From contig NW_024609884.1 of the NCBI RefSeq assembly GCF_016920785.2, positions 82,311,647 to 82,375,646 on the forward strand: a DNA stretch of 64,000 nt, given 5' to 3'. The translations under genes were made by a program, and so were the position numbers. Positions 21,905 through 33,550 of the stretch are shown piece by piece (within the stretch, counting starts at the first letter, position 1; every line of letters begins with the position of its first letter). The stretch is from Ixodes scapularis (lineage: Eukaryota > Arthropoda > Arachnida > Ixodida > Ixodidae). Below the pieces are notes generated by a model that saw only the letters and a program-made list of their open reading frames with translations, was not told the DNA's origin and did not search any database.

Positions 21905-22045
21905 CAGCTTCGTTTGCACCTTCTCTAACTTCAGCTGTAAGTTCAGCGATTGTTTATCTCCTTTCTTACGTCCCGTCTATTTCGCTGCACGTTTTAAATA
22001 AACATGACTTACCAACGCACACAAGCTTCCATTCTGCTAAAAGTC
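21905..22045 (+). mobile_element. second Penelope-like 3' end, inverted relative to the first
   Basis: 21918-22005 is a close reverse-complement copy of 21345-21430 (CTTCAGCTGTAAGTTCAGCG...CTTACGTCCCGTCTATTTCG), followed by TTTTAAATAAACATG. It is the 3' end of the same family lying in the opposite orientation less than 50 bp away. Confidence 0.6.
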
Positions 22046-22119
22046 CCTGATAAGTGCCGCCGCGGGCGTCTGCGTGACAATCGACGAGCACGAAAAAGAA
22101 ACAATGTGCACCGAACTAT

Positions 22120-22153
22120 AATTGATAAGACAGCATATGCTGTCTTATCAATT
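22120..22153. repeat. 34-bp perfect palindrome
   Basis: AATTGATAAGACAGCAT followed by its exact reverse complement, centred between 22136 and 22137. It lies between the Penelope fragment and the tRNA-headed repeat. Confidence 0.9.
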
Positions 22154-22227
22154 CCAGAATTGCAAAATATACTATAAAAAAAAAAAAATTGAGTATTATA
22201 CTGCCGCGCGTGCAGCTAGACAAGTAG

Positions 22228-22598
22228 GCAGCGCGCCCGTGGCCGAGTGGTTATCGTGCTTGGCTCCCACGCGGAGGGTCGAGGTTCGATGTTTCGGAGC
22301 GGACGCACTTTTTTTTGTTATTTCTGTAAATATCGCGTTCTTGTGTATTCGATAATTCTGTTGCTTATTCGAGGTCAGAATGTTCTACGCTCCGAACCCT
22401 CTGCGCCGATTGTTCCAGAAGCCCACGCGTGGCGAGCCGGAAGCAGTCGCGTTCCAGCGCTCGATCCTGCTGTTTCGCCGACATCCACGCCTGCGACGCT
22501 AACCAGCTTCTATTTTGTTTTGGGCACAAGTTCGCCCCATTAAACGTTTAGTTTCTCTAGTTATTCGCTGTCTCAACATTTGTCATTCGTGACAATAG
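22228..22598 (+). repeat. tRNA-headed composite repeat, copy 2
   Basis: Same architecture as copy 1 at 10227: a tRNA-like head with TGGCCGAGTGG and GAGGTTCGATG, then the body containing GCGCTCGATCCTGCTGTTTCG and GGGCACAAGTTCGCCCCATT, ending GTCATTCGTGACA. Head and body stay together in both copies. Confidence 0.5.
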
Positions 22599-23099
22599 TT
22601 CGTTTCACCTTAAAAAAACACTGGCACTCCTCAAATTTTTTTTTTTTTTTTGTTAGGCGAGTTATTATGGTGTCAGAAGACCCAATCAATATTTTTCTAC
22701 AGCGTCACAAAGTAAAAAAAAAAAAAAAAAACGCAACTGCTCGAAACCGAAACCGAAACTGGGCTGGAAAGGAAGAAGAAATATAGAGGAGAGAGAGTTG
22801 GCGGAAATCACGTGGCTGTGCAACTTTTTTTCTTCCAATCAACGTATTTGCAGCTTTTTAGAAGCCACAAAAAAAAAATGGGTATCATATTTCCTATCTA
22901 TTTTTTATATTGTGTGCGTGCCTTCCATGACCCACGACTTTGATTATATTTGGTGGTTGTGTCTAAACCATAGAAAACGGCACGCGACCACGGAGAAGAG
23001 AGTGAGCGTGACTCAAACCGGCCAGCACTCGATCGGCGGTTTTCGGACTGAAAGAAAACGAATTTCGACCCGCCAACACTTTCCTGGGTAGTTATGCTC

Positions 23100-23180
23100 T
23101 CGTATGTCATGTACAAAAAAAAAAAAAAAAAAAAAAAACATTTGAAAGCATAAATACCCTGTCAGTGTCCCTTTAAGTGC
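23100..23180. repeat. dispersed element end with A run and TCCCTTTAA terminus
   Basis: An A run (23114-23138) followed by a segment ending CCTGTCAGTGTCCCTTTAAG. A related TTAAAGGGCAACTCCGGCC end occurs at 19877. This is probably one end of a MITE family. Confidence 0.4.
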
Positions 23181-23664
23181 GAATGCAGCCGACGATATTC
23201 GAGCTCATGGAATCAGTCAAAAAGCAACAAAAGCACGAGTCACTGGGCCTTCCCTGTACATGATTGGTTCAGCGATGATGAAACTCGCACCGAAACATGA
23301 CGAACACCATGTTGGTGCGCTTTTGACGTTATATGACTGGTCCCACCAGTTCGTCGGCTCCGTCCGGACGTAAGGAGAAACATTCTGCATTTTTTCATCC
23401 CAGCATTTCTCAGCACTGGAGATGAATCACGTATTGCGAGCAACGCATGCTTTAATTGTATCATGTTCGTACACCCGCAGGCGATATGAGGGTGAACGCC
23501 GGACCGTCGACCGGTCCGTGCTATCAGCGCCATGACGCGGCTGCCGTGGCGGTTCGCTTTCTTATGGCGCTCTTCGCCGTTCTCAGCTCTGCTGCTACTC
23601 CCCGCAGAAAGCGCGAGGATTGCGGAAGGAGCCTTTCAGACGCTATCAATAAACAATGTGATTT

Positions 23665-23704
<40 letters not shown>

Positions 23705-23814
23705 GTTTGTGATACGCGTTAAACCGGAAAGCTGCGGAACAAATTAAAAAGTAACTTACCCTTTCCGTCTCTTAAAAAATAACAGTTATTATAAAAAAAG
23801 AAAACTTTGTCTCA

Positions 23815-24172
23815 CCGTACGATGGACTAAAGGCAGAAGCTACGGACCGCCAGATCCAATCACGAGCCACTTACAAGTTGCGTGGTATTTCGCTTCGATG
23901 CACGTATCGGCGCCCGCGTCTCAAATCACTAATGGGGAGGGGCGGACGGTAGTTCGGATTGGATAGAACTGAGTGACTGAACAATTTTACATTGCAAAGA
24001 AAGCTATGTCATACAGGCTCTTTGCAGTGTCGAAGGTATAAAAATGATGCAGCGCTTTTGGACTCGGAGGATCATTCGTCCAGCCCTAACCAATGCTAAG
24101 CGTGTCATATCTTAGCTTGCAACGAGATTGGGCCTTGCGGCCCTTGGCTTTGGCCTTTAGTCCATCGTAGGA
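23815..24172. mobile_element. nested MITE with TACGATGGACTAAAGGC ends
   Basis: The left end CCGTACGATGGACTAAAGGC is mirrored at the right by GCCTTTAGTCCATCGTAGG. It lies inside the 23469-24792 foldback element. Confidence 0.7.
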
Positions 24173-24199
24173 TGAGACGAAGTACAGCGTTCCCAGTTA

Positions 24200-24467
24200 T
24201 TATATTCGCTTCAGCTTAGGTCCGAGCGCAGCCGATGTTATGAGCCGAAGGGCCAATCAAACAGCGAAAGAGGCACAATGTCATGGCGTGCTTTCTGCAG
24301 TTAATAGGACCAGCCGGTATTCGCCGTTTCTCTGTGCGTGCTCCTCTGCCAGCTAGTTCTATAAAGCGCAGAGAGCAAGCCATGACGCTGCACTTTTTCC
24401 GCTGTATGATTGGCCCTTCGGCTCATAACATAGGCCGCGCTCGGACCTAAGCTGAAACGGAGTATAG
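24200..24467. mobile_element. hairpin MITE family A, copy 1
   Basis: Inverted arms built around CAGCTTAGGTCCGAGCGC...GGGCCAATCAAACAGCG and its mirror. A second copy of the same family is at 39601-39869. Both copies share an inner GCCATGACG/CGTCATGGC pair. Confidence 0.75.
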
Positions 24468-25059
24468 CGTTCACTCATGAATGAAAAAAGCGGTTGAGCC
24501 ACTAATAAACCATGCCGAAGAACGTCCGCTCTAGTTCACGTGCAATCTGCAAATCATTTGCCGGCAATGACGGGGGAACGGCGACCACAAAAAGCGATGC
24601 CGAAATCGAAACCCACTTCCACGCTTTCTGCGGGGAGTAGCATCAGAGCTGAGAGCAGCGCTCAATCTAAGCGCTTAATCTCGGCGAAGCGAGCGATAAG
24701 AAAGCGAGCCTCCACGGCAACCGCGTCATGGCGCTGATAGCACGCACCGGTCGACGGTCCGCCGTTCACCTTCATATCGCCTGCGGGTGTACGTAGAGTC
24801 GTATGGCATGTATGACCGACTGCTATAGATTTTTACGTCGCTTATCACCCGGGAGAAAAACGCTGAGTCACTAAGCTGTGGACGCGTGCGCAGCGTCTCA
24901 TATCCAGCATAAAAAAGCAACAACGCATGCTCAGAAGGCGTTCCACAGCCCAATAAACAAAGATGGCAGCGCGCAGAAGGCGATTTTTGCAAAGGTCTAT
25001 ACTGCAAATATATTGATTATCACGCCACCATTTGTTTTTACATCGCGCTTCTCCGTGCA

Positions 25060-26540
25060 CTTCTGTGACTCACGTGTGTATATACCGGAGCGCTCGGCGA
25101 TATCGCGTCGATCGAACTTCGCCGGTGTGGCAGCAGACGCCTCGACAGTCTCTAGATTGAGCTTGATACGCCTCTCTGAAGAGCTCGCACAGTATATAAC
25201 GAAGAAAATAAGAAAAAAAAAAAACTTTCTCCACAAAGCACGCTTTCTGGGCACACGAGACAGATCCTACCACTACTAAACACGAACCAGCAGAGTCAGA
25301 ACATGCAATACATATCCCGTATGGATGTTACGAGTCGATGAGCATGAACGTGTTGCATGATGTACAATAGTCGGTTTCCTCCGCATTTGGCTTTGGCGGA
25401 AACGGAAGCGCGTCACACGAGAACGTGAGGGGAGGCGTCGATGATCATACATATAGCGCTGGTACGAGAAAGTGAAGGAACAAGTGATGGGAAAAAGGCA
25501 AGAGTGAAAGTGAAGTTCACAGTTTTGAGGTAGGCGCGTTGGTACAGTGCAAAAACTTCAGAAATAATTGAACGTCGAGAAAGGAAAGAGGAAAATTTTA
25601 CCTGAGTGCACGCGCCACAATTTTTATCAGGGGATGCCAACTCCTCCCACTGTACACCTTCCTAGATATAGCGAACAAGGTGTACGATAACACTATATTG
25701 CTTCCCATGCCGCCGAGCGACACAAATTCTTTTATCTTGCTCCACCACGCATCCCGGACGGCGCGGCATGTGTTTGGAGATTTCTGTTTGTCCTTTGTCC
25801 CCCTTGTTCCTCTACTCCAGGGATTATTTTCGTCATGCAAAAGGTCAGTTTGCCAGTTTCATAATGCTTGAATCCGACTCATTCGAGAATTGATCAGTCG
25901 TCGATCTTTCTTATCAGTACCATATGCTTCTGGGCGGTAGGTTGCGGGCCCTATAGTCTAAATTAGGACGTCTCAATGTACTTGTCTAAAATATTCAATC
26001 GAGCAAGTTCACGTGGTATCCTTCTGATGCCCATAAAAATTGTCAAGTTTTTGTACTATGTTGTCCAAGCTGGGTCGATAGGCTCGTGAAACACAAAGCT
26101 GCGGCCGAAATTCGCGGACCGTGCTGATTGAACTCTTGCGACGATGGAGTCACGCAGGAAGAAATATCATTCATTCAAACTCTCTCGGTGCTCACATTCC
26201 AGCAAGATTGTGGAGCACGAAGTCGTGGCGCGCTTCATCGGAGCGCGCGCGCGAGCAACACCGTGGGGCCAGCCGACTGAACGGCGCTGCACTGATCCTA
26301 TATCCTTACGCAGCGGTGGTCAATGAATGCTGTCTAGATTGTCCCTAGCGGGCTGTCAATGCTCTGAACTTTCTCGTCGCTAGAATCGTCGTTTGTGGAA
26401 GTTATCGGTGACGACAAAGTGACGTTCCTCAACTTTGGGAAGGAGTTATTTGAGGACAAAATCTTTGCTTCCGAATGGAGGGGAAGATTAATCTTTTTGA
26501 TATTGTGGAGCCGTGCGCGGTGTATACAAACGCGATACAC
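25060..26540. other. no gene recognised
   Basis: Short ORFs only. The longest plus-strand candidate starts at 26144 (MESRRKKYHSFKLSRC) and stops after 60 codons. A minus-strand frame at 26334-26576 has serine- and acid-rich composition. Neither matches a family I know. Confidence 0.3.
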
Positions 26541-26544
26541 TGAA

Positions 26545-26990
26545 ATACGAACAACGGAACGCTTGGCTTTCTCCACATGCTGCGCAGCCTGGCGACTAGC
26601 TAGGGAAGGTTGCCCATGCGCAGTAAGGCCACAGATACTAGGATTTGCGTCTAACTATGATATGCCTTGACGTGGCCTTGGGCTACCGCCCGGTGTGCGA
26701 GCCCTTTACTTAGCACGCCGCGGCGCTAGGGGCCCGCGCGCGCCGCCGTTATCTCAGCTCCCGGCTGTGTGGTGCGACTGCAGCGCGCCGCGACGAAGCG
26801 CTCACGCGCCGAGCCAAAGAGCTGGCACACCCAGTAAAGGTCGAGGCATACCATAGTAGTATATGGTAGCCACCATAATAATAGGACGCGAATCCTCGTA
26901 TCTCTGGCCTTAGTGCGCATGCGCAACCTTTCCTTGCCCGTCGCCAAGCTGTGCAGCATATACAGAAAGCCACGCGCTCCGTTGTTCGTA
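26545..26990. mobile_element. MITE with ~110 bp inverted arms
   Basis: 26548-26655 and 26876-26988 are diverged reverse complements (CGAACAACGGAACGC... against ...GCGCTCCGTTGTTCG). It lies immediately next to the 3' end of the degenerate LINE RT at 26995. Confidence 0.65.
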
Positions 26991-26994
26991 GTTC

Positions 26995-28395
26995 AATGTC
27001 TCGCTATTTGCGTGGCTTTAGAACACGACTTTCCATAGCTCCCTAATCATCATGTACTTGTTTGAATTCCATAGAATGCGCCAACTTAAGATGTCGCGTC
27101 CTCTCTGTGCCGCCTGTCGAAGGTGCGCTTGATGTTCGTCGGAGTAGTCTGGTGCGTTAATCAGTGTGACTCCCGGGTATCTATACTTTTCTATCATCAT
27201 GACGTCTTCCGTCTCCAGTCTCAGTACTTTGCTGTCAGCGCAGTGCCCGGAGAATCGCACCATTGCTGACTTCTGGACATTGAAATTGAGTTCCACCATT
27301 GATAGTCGTTGCACGCAAAAGTTTCCTTGCGTCTGCAACGTGTCCATGTCACCCACCATGAGGACGAGATCATCTGCGTACGCAAGACCTGGTGGAGCGC
27401 AGTGTGTAACTCATCCGTTTTCAATCCGCCCAAGTGTGAAACCAAGTCCAGACGTCAGTAGTCGCCTCTCCAGTTCTGCTGTGTACAAGTTATACAGAAA
27501 TGGTGAGAGTGGCAGCCCTCTTTGAAGCCCCTCTTCACGCTGACGCTTTTGGACACCACGCCTTTGAACTCAGCTGTAACGACACCCCCGTCGTAGAGTC
27601 CCTGTAGCAAGTCTGTCCATTCTTCAGGCATGTCGAGTCTCCCGAGGCACTGAAGTAAGGACCGGTGAGGCACGCTGTGATAAGCCTTGGCCACGTCCAA
27701 GAGGCAACATATAAAAAGCCCGCGTCTTCCCTTTTGGCTATCTCTATCAGCTGTGTTAATACAAACAGGTTATCCTCCAGTCGCCGATCCGTTCGAAAGT
27801 CGTTTTGGAGCTCTGTTAGTTTTCCGTTTCCCTCTGCCCAGGCACGCATCCATTCTTCGATCAAATTTGCGAGCACGCTGTAAATGACGCCTGTCACAGT
27901 GGGTGGGCGGTAGTCCTGCAGTCGTTTCTTCTAGCCTCCTCGTTTGGCGAAAGTACTACTCTACCCTGCATCCAAACGTTTGGAAAGGGGCTTTCCTAAA
28001 CGATGTCGGTGAAGATGCTTGCCAGCGCGCCTTCGTTTCTTCGCCCATGCACTTGACTAGTGCTGCAGATATGCCATCTTTGCCTCGTGCTGTATGCCTC
28101 TGAACGTGAGGGATCGGTCTATCGAAGGTAATTTTCGTCACCTCCCATTTCAGGTCTCCCGGCTGCCCTGGTGCTCGTGGACGGTCTGGTTCTATCAATT
28201 CGTCTGGTATACCCTTTCTGGTGTCTCGGGTGCTTGAAATGCCATTGGCGTGTGCGGATCTCGTGACCCAAATATTATTTCCAGGTGCTCCGACAAGTCC
28301 TCTGCCAAGTCGTGTACCACATGTCCCATCCTGCGGCGACCGGCGCTGCAGTGTCGCCCTCGTCGCGGCTTCGCCTCTTGGCGCTTCCAAATTCT
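26995..28395 (-). pseudogene. LINE reverse transcriptase (broken)
   Basis: RT landmarks in order on the minus strand: ARGKDGISAALVK, RRLEDNLFVL, DVAKAYHSVPHRSLL, VKRG, LPLSPFLYNLYTAEL, and the catalytic box AYADDLVLMVGD. A thumb-like segment ends near 26995. Several frameshifts separate these pieces (for example near 27440-27535 and 27700), so no functional enzyme is made. Confidence 0.8.
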
Positions 28396-28949
28396 ACCAC
28401 CGCGGAACAAACGCGCCGACAGCCGTCAACTTCTTGATGTTATTAATGTCTATGTTCGCTTTCTGCTTCCTCGAAGAATATTGCGTAGCAGCAATAAAAG
28501 AAAATACACACACAAAGATTAGCTATTTAGGCTCTCCGCATAGTCAGATAGATATACTCCGTGTCACCTTACGATGTACCGCGATGGATACTACGAGTTG
28601 CTCGAGCCAATCAACAAAGCGTAGCTTGTCTCGTAACTTCGTGCTCCCCGCGTCACTCAGCCCAACGGAAGGACACGTGACACCCTCCGAGCTATGAATC
28701 GGCCCCGGTGGCCCGTAGCGTCGTATGCGGTTTATCGCAATGTAAAACAAAGTATAAGAGTGTACGCCGAATCGCTGATACCAATTCGTACTCCTATTGA
28801 CGTGAAATATACTTATTTGTTTAATTTTGTTAGCTGTTTCCATGTCGTCGCTGCCGTTTGTTTAGCCAAAACTAAGCCGCTGAAGCCACCGTCGCGAATA
28901 TTTAATTGACTTCGCGACACCACCCCCAAGAAGGCGCGGCTCACATTTT

Positions 28950-29115
28950 ATTACGCCGAACCGTTTCCGGTAATCGCCACATGAGATAACGGTTCCGTTC
29001 CGGTTCGGGTTCCATATCAAATAATTGATTTTGGTCAGAGGTTTTTTTTTTTTTTTTTCAGTTAAAAATAATGGTTTTGTTCCGGCTTTCCGTTCGGGTT
29101 CGATTCGACACACTG
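28950..29115. repeat. partial hAT-like end with GGTTC repeats
   Basis: CCGTTCCGGTTCGGGTTCC and a terminal ATTCGACACACTG match the right end of the 2803-3984 element. A T run sits between. The other end was not found. Confidence 0.5.
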
Positions 29116-29396
29116 GTTAAAAGCTACATGCTAATCGCACATGACTACAACAGCCGCTTGGTCGCGTCTCGCGGCGCCGGGAACGACACCTTGTCCGTCT
29201 ACAACTATTTAGTTTTGGTTGCTTCACTGAGGGCGCGCCTTTTTTAACCTCGAAGGAGCATAAGCCAATGAGACGATCAAGCCGTCAGCCACCTCCAATA
29301 CAATGGTGCTGTTTCAAGAGCCACCTACCATGGGCTAGCGATTTGCGCCATCAGCCAGTATGCCCTAGGTGAAAATCGACACAGCTCGTATAAGAA

Positions 29397-29530
29397 CCGA
29401 GCCCCATTCCCACTCCATTCCGGGCAAAAGGAATCTAATTCCATTCCCATTCCATTGCCCCCAGCACTGCTACCATTGCATTCCTATTCCATTCCGGGGT
29501 CGCGCAAATGCGGGATGATTCGAGAATCAT
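29397..29530. repeat. (ATTCC)n-type degenerate tandem repeat
   Basis: Reiterated CATTCC/ATTCCCA motifs, probably the subterminal repeat of a DNA element. Next to it, 29573-29615 is a copy of the LINE ORF1 sequence found at 33509-33553. Confidence 0.5.
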
Positions 29531-29749
29531 TCCCACTCCGGGGTGGCAACTCCGCAACATGCACTGGTTTGGAGCATGGTGGGACCCCGCTTCCTGAGGC
29601 GTCGCGCGTGGCTCCAACTATGATTAGGGAACACGATGCTTTCCGGACGCTTTTCCGCTACCATTGTCTTCCCCGTCTAATTTTTCCAATTGCCCGTTGA
29701 AGTCTGCTGAAGTATCTCAACTCCCCGAGGCATACGTCCATTTTCTCCG

Positions 29750-30103
29750 CATTCAATTAGCTGCACGTTTTCCTCGTGCATGGATCCCCCAACGGCCATG
29801 TATCACCACGCACACACGCACAGGCATATTTTCAATCTCTCCGGTTATCCAGAGATGATCTCGGCAGGTTGTTTCCTGCCTTGGCTGCCACGTGGAGTAA
29901 GCACGCCACAAAAAGCCGACATCCCCAACTCCCCGTACTTCACCGTCCCGATAGCCCATGCATCATTCGGAGTGTATTGGAGGTTCCTCCAGTCCGCGTA
30001 AATGTGTCTCTGCGACTGCAAGAAGAGATATTTCTTCCAGTTCCATATCTCGTAGAGTTCTTCCCATTTCGCATAGCGTCGCGCACTCTGAACGTTGAGG
30101 AAG
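29750..30103 (-). pseudogene. LINE endonuclease N-terminal fragments
   Basis: The minus strand reads GFLNVQSARR, KWEELYEIW, then ADWRNLQYTPN and, in another frame, DGEVRGVGDVGFLW and GEIENMPVRVCVV. This is the start of the LINE ORF2 endonuclease. The ORF2 start is interrupted at 30112 by a DNA transposon; the sequence picks up again at 33064. Confidence 0.6.
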
Positions 30104-31305
30104 CCCATCGCCATGGGCGTACCAACCGGGGGGGCAAGGGGGGCACTTGCCCCCCCAGTTTTCAGAGCGGGGGGGGCAAGGCATGTGTTTTGCCCCCCCC
30201 TGAAACAGCCGCCACTGGGCAGGGCAAACACTGGCCGGCGGCGCCCGAGGACTGGCAGGCGATAGAAACCCGAGGATTGGCAGGCGAAACACTGGCAGGC
30301 GATACAAACCCTAGCAACGGCGCTCACGCCGGATTGGCAGGTTTGTGGAGATAGGCGCTGCCGCCGTCAACATATGCAGTGGTTACAATGCGAGTTTCCG
30401 AAGCGGTAGCGTAACTTAGTTGTAAGATGTCTACCTCATACGTAGCAGACCACGGTTCTATCTACGCTTTGGACTTCTATTTTTTTTTTTGTTTTTTGTT
30501 TTCGTCGAACATTTTGTATTGTGGAGGCATTTGGCGATATTTACATTTTTTTTTTTTTACAATTAGCGCTGAAAGAAAAACGAATGTTGTGGATGCGCTG
30601 AACTAAATTGTATGGGACTCTCTTTACGGATGTGGATGGGGGATAGTGGGGCTTGGGTTGCCGGCTGCAAAGCGGCGTGTACGGGGGTATAAGGGGGGAG
30701 GGGGTTAACGCTCGTTGAGTGATATACGCGCCGTCCGAATTCGATATTTAAGTTTCCGCACGTTGCCGAACGGCCAATCTGGCGTGAGCGTCGGTGCTAG
30801 AGGGCCTATCACCTGCGCCGTAAAAGTTGGTGATGGACCGAATCTGCCGAACTTCAGATGCGGCAAATTTCCGCACATGCCGAAATTTAGAAGGTAAGTT
30901 CGACAAAGATTCGATAAAAATTCGGCAAATGTCTGCGCACGCGCACGAACGCGACGGGGCCATGAATCGCAAATGGACGCCGCGCAGTTGCGCGGTTACC
31001 ATCGCTTTAGTACAACCAGCGGTTACGGCGAGGTCTGGAGTAGGCGGCACGGTAACTGGGCGTTCGTGAGCTTTTGCGAGTGTGGTTGTCTTCAATATTT
31101 TCTGCCTCAAGAACACAAATCGACGAGTAATTTACGCGGCTCACTGCGAAAGTGACAGGCGGTGCATTCTAGATAACGTGATTTTCATTTGATCTTTCCA
31201 TTCATGAAACGAGGTAGTTGAAGCATTGACTGACAACTGGACAATTACGCTCAGTGCCCGCAGCCCACTGCCGTCAAACGGGAGAGTCACGAACCTTGCC
31301 AGAAT

Positions 31306-31906
31306 TAGGGCTGGGAAGTCGATCCAGTAACCTATCGATTAATCTACTAATGATTTAATCGTGATTAATTTTTAACCGGTTAATCGGTAAAATTTTGACG
31401 AAACTAAAACGGTTGAAAGTCAGCGCTATCACCACGCAGAGAGGACGAGTACATTTGTATGAAGAGCCAACTTTAGGCCAAATTTTAGCCTAAAGTAAGC
31501 TGTAGGGGCGAGATTAGTAACCTCAGACAATTGGATTAGCTTACACGTGTCCCGTCTAGTTCAACGCCGTTTGAGTGTCTGTTTAGCGCAGCGGAGGCAA
31601 TTGTGAACAATCAAGGAAGGTCGCTCTTGCCGGAGAATATCAACGAACCTCTTTTCCTCGTGCAGATAAAGTAATGACCTGTGAGCGTGAGTGTCTTTGA
31701 ACTGTTCTGATTTACACATGGAGGCCGATTCGAAATCCAGATGGTATATTCCGCCGTTTGTCACAAATTCAACAAAATCAAAAACCAATTTTCTTTTTTT
31801 TTTTTATACTTTGTATGAGAATGAACGAGGCCGATTAGTTGATTAATTAATCCATTGAAAGGTCGCGATTAATCGGGTTAAACGTTTTAATCGACGCCCA
31901 GCCCTA
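31306..31906. mobile_element. 601-bp element with TAGGGCTGGG ends (innermost of the nest)
   Basis: It starts TAGGGCTGGGAAGTCGA and ends TCGACGCCCAGCCCTA, with exact 8-bp duplications GCCAGAAT at 31298-31305 and 31907-31914. Subterminal GATTAAT repeats occur on both sides. No coding region was seen. Confidence 0.85.
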
Positions 31907-32024
31907 GCCAGAATGTATGGGATGCAGCTGGCATCCTCGTCATAATGGGATACATGTTTTCCCCCTTCTTTTTTTCTTTTTACGCACTTTCTGTAGTGCG
32001 TATATTCTGTACATTTATTTGTCT

Positions 32025-32158
32025 GTTTGTTTTTTTCACATGTGGTGGCGGGCTGGCAGGCGCTCTGAGTAAGGGTTTTCAGCTATCTGCCTAGCCCCGC
32101 ACACCACCACATGGGCCCCTCCAGTATGTGCAAATAAAATTATTATTTTTATTATAAA
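32025..32158 (+). repeat. possible LINE 3' end with ATT-repeat tail
   Basis: TGGTGGCGGGCTGGCAGG, CCACCACATGGGCCCC and then CAAATAAAATTATTATTTTTATT resemble a CR1-type 3' terminus with a short ATT tail. The coding part was not recognised. Confidence 0.3.
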
Positions 32159-33063
32159 AATCCTATTTTCGGCTTACAAGTAGTTTGTGCCAAAACAGAA
32201 TGATATTGCGTTTTAGTTCGCATTATTTCGCGATTTTCATGTATCTGCATAAAACTAAACACAGAACTTTCATGCTCGACGTTGGATATCCGATATTCCT
32301 AACTCTCCCCATCTTCTTGAACGTCCGTGTGTGTCCTAACACCAGAAACCGGAATTTGAAAGGCTAAAAACGGCACGTTGCGAATATGGAACGCGCACTT
32401 TCTTGCCAAGCTGACGTCAAGTGGCTCAGATCGAAAAACATGCATATTTACAATATTGCTATCTCTTCAGGTGAAGGCTCAGCAACCGTTGCAATCGTAT
32501 TCGCGCACGAAACGGCGACTTCCAGAGAAAGTAAGAACGTAGTGATTGCTTTTATTTTAAAAATGTAAACACACATCCAGGCCTGCACTGATGAAGTCTT
32601 AAAATCAAAACTCTCGTAGCGTGATTCATGACTGCGGCGGCTGCTACCCAACCTCGTTGTCACGCCACTTTCTGGAAGCAGACACTAAAATTGCAAAAGT
32701 AAACACACAAAAGCGACACCGATACAATTATCTTGCAGAATATCACCTTATTTAGTAATAACTGTGTCAATAGGCACTACTAGTTGCTTTTAAGTTAAGA
32801 AGAAAATACAAACAAAAAAACGTAAACCTTTTACCAAATCTTTGTCGAATATTTGCCAAATCTATAGAAAAGTTCGGCAAAAGTTCGGCTCCGCCGAATC
32901 GGTGACGAACTTTCGAATCGGCAAAAGTTCGGCCCATCACTAGTAAAATAGTAGAAATTTGCGACCGGAGGGGGGGGGGGGGGGGGGGGGGGGGAGGGGA
33001 GGGGGAGCGGGGGTTGTCTTGCCCCCCCACTCAAAAACAAGTTGGTACGCCACTGCCCATCGC

Positions 33064-33550
33064 CACCTGTGAGGATGGTTACCGCTTGCGTCGTCGACAC
33101 TGCAGTGTGCGGGCCTTGATTCCCGGTGCTGCCGTTCGACCTCTTGGTTGGAGCCCTGTTTAAGCGTTTCGTCCGAGCGGCCCCATTATCCCGGGTCCGC
33201 GCATATGATGACCATGTGGAGGTGTCAGCAGTCGACGTAGCAGATTTGAATACTGGGAATGCTGTCGTCTGCGCTGGTAGTGGCATCGTGTATACCGGCA
33301 CCGACATAATAGGTGGGGGTATCCTGATCTATTTACCCTCCTAAAAGGGGGGCACTTGTTAGTGGCTCGCGTTGATGATTGTCCGGGGGCTTGAAGTTAC
33401 CCGTTTGGTGATCCCGGTATAACGTTGCCCCCCGCTCTGACTCGGGACCTGAGCCCAATGGCGGGAAGTTGCTCTGGTATTTCCGAAACAGCTGGAAGTC
33501 GTCTGTCTTTGGAACATGGTGGAACCCCGCTTCCTGAGGCATCGCGCGTG
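33064..33550 (-). pseudogene. LINE ORF1 C-terminal linker
   Basis: The minus strand reads PQEAGFHHVPK, then KYQSNFPPLGSG, and in another frame TTQAVTILTGGDG, up to the transposon insertion point. Low-complexity sequence linking the esterase-like piece and ORF2. It is broken by frameshifts. Confidence 0.45.

Larger units (their letters stand above)
23469..24792. mobile_element. foldback element with ~150-170 bp inverted ends and two elements nested inside
   Basis: The left arm 23469-23615 and right arm 24622-24792 are reverse complements, with outer ends GTACACCCGCAGGCGATATGA and the mirror image. Between them lie a T run (23667-23702) and two smaller inverted-repeat elements (23815-24172 and 24200-24467). 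No coding capacity was seen. Confidence 0.75.
30828..32942. mobile_element. hAT-like element with TTCGGC repeats (middle of the nest)
   Basis: It starts TGGTGATGGACCGAA and ends TTCGGCCCATCACTA. The flanks GTAAAAGT (30820-30827) and GTAAAATA (32943-32950) match at 6 of 8 positions. Subterminal TTCGGCAAA/TTTGCCGAA motifs occur on both sides. Frames over it encode nothing recognised. Confidence 0.7.
30112..33055. mobile_element. hAT-like element (outer of three nested elements) inserted in the LINE
   Basis: Exact 8-bp target duplications CCCATCGC lie at 30104-30111 and 33056-33063. The ends are CATGGGCGTACCAAC (left) and GTTGGTACGCCACTG (right), and both continue into C/G homopolymer-rich subterminal sequence. 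Its interior is interrupted by the element at 30828-32942. Confidence 0.85.

Noticed and set aside
26144..26326. Small plus-strand gene starting MESRRKK
   Set aside because: No family similarity, no splice support and unclear flanks; left as an unannotated ORF.
32960..33307. Proline-rich ORF
   Set aside because: Runs through a G homopolymer and a transposon boundary.
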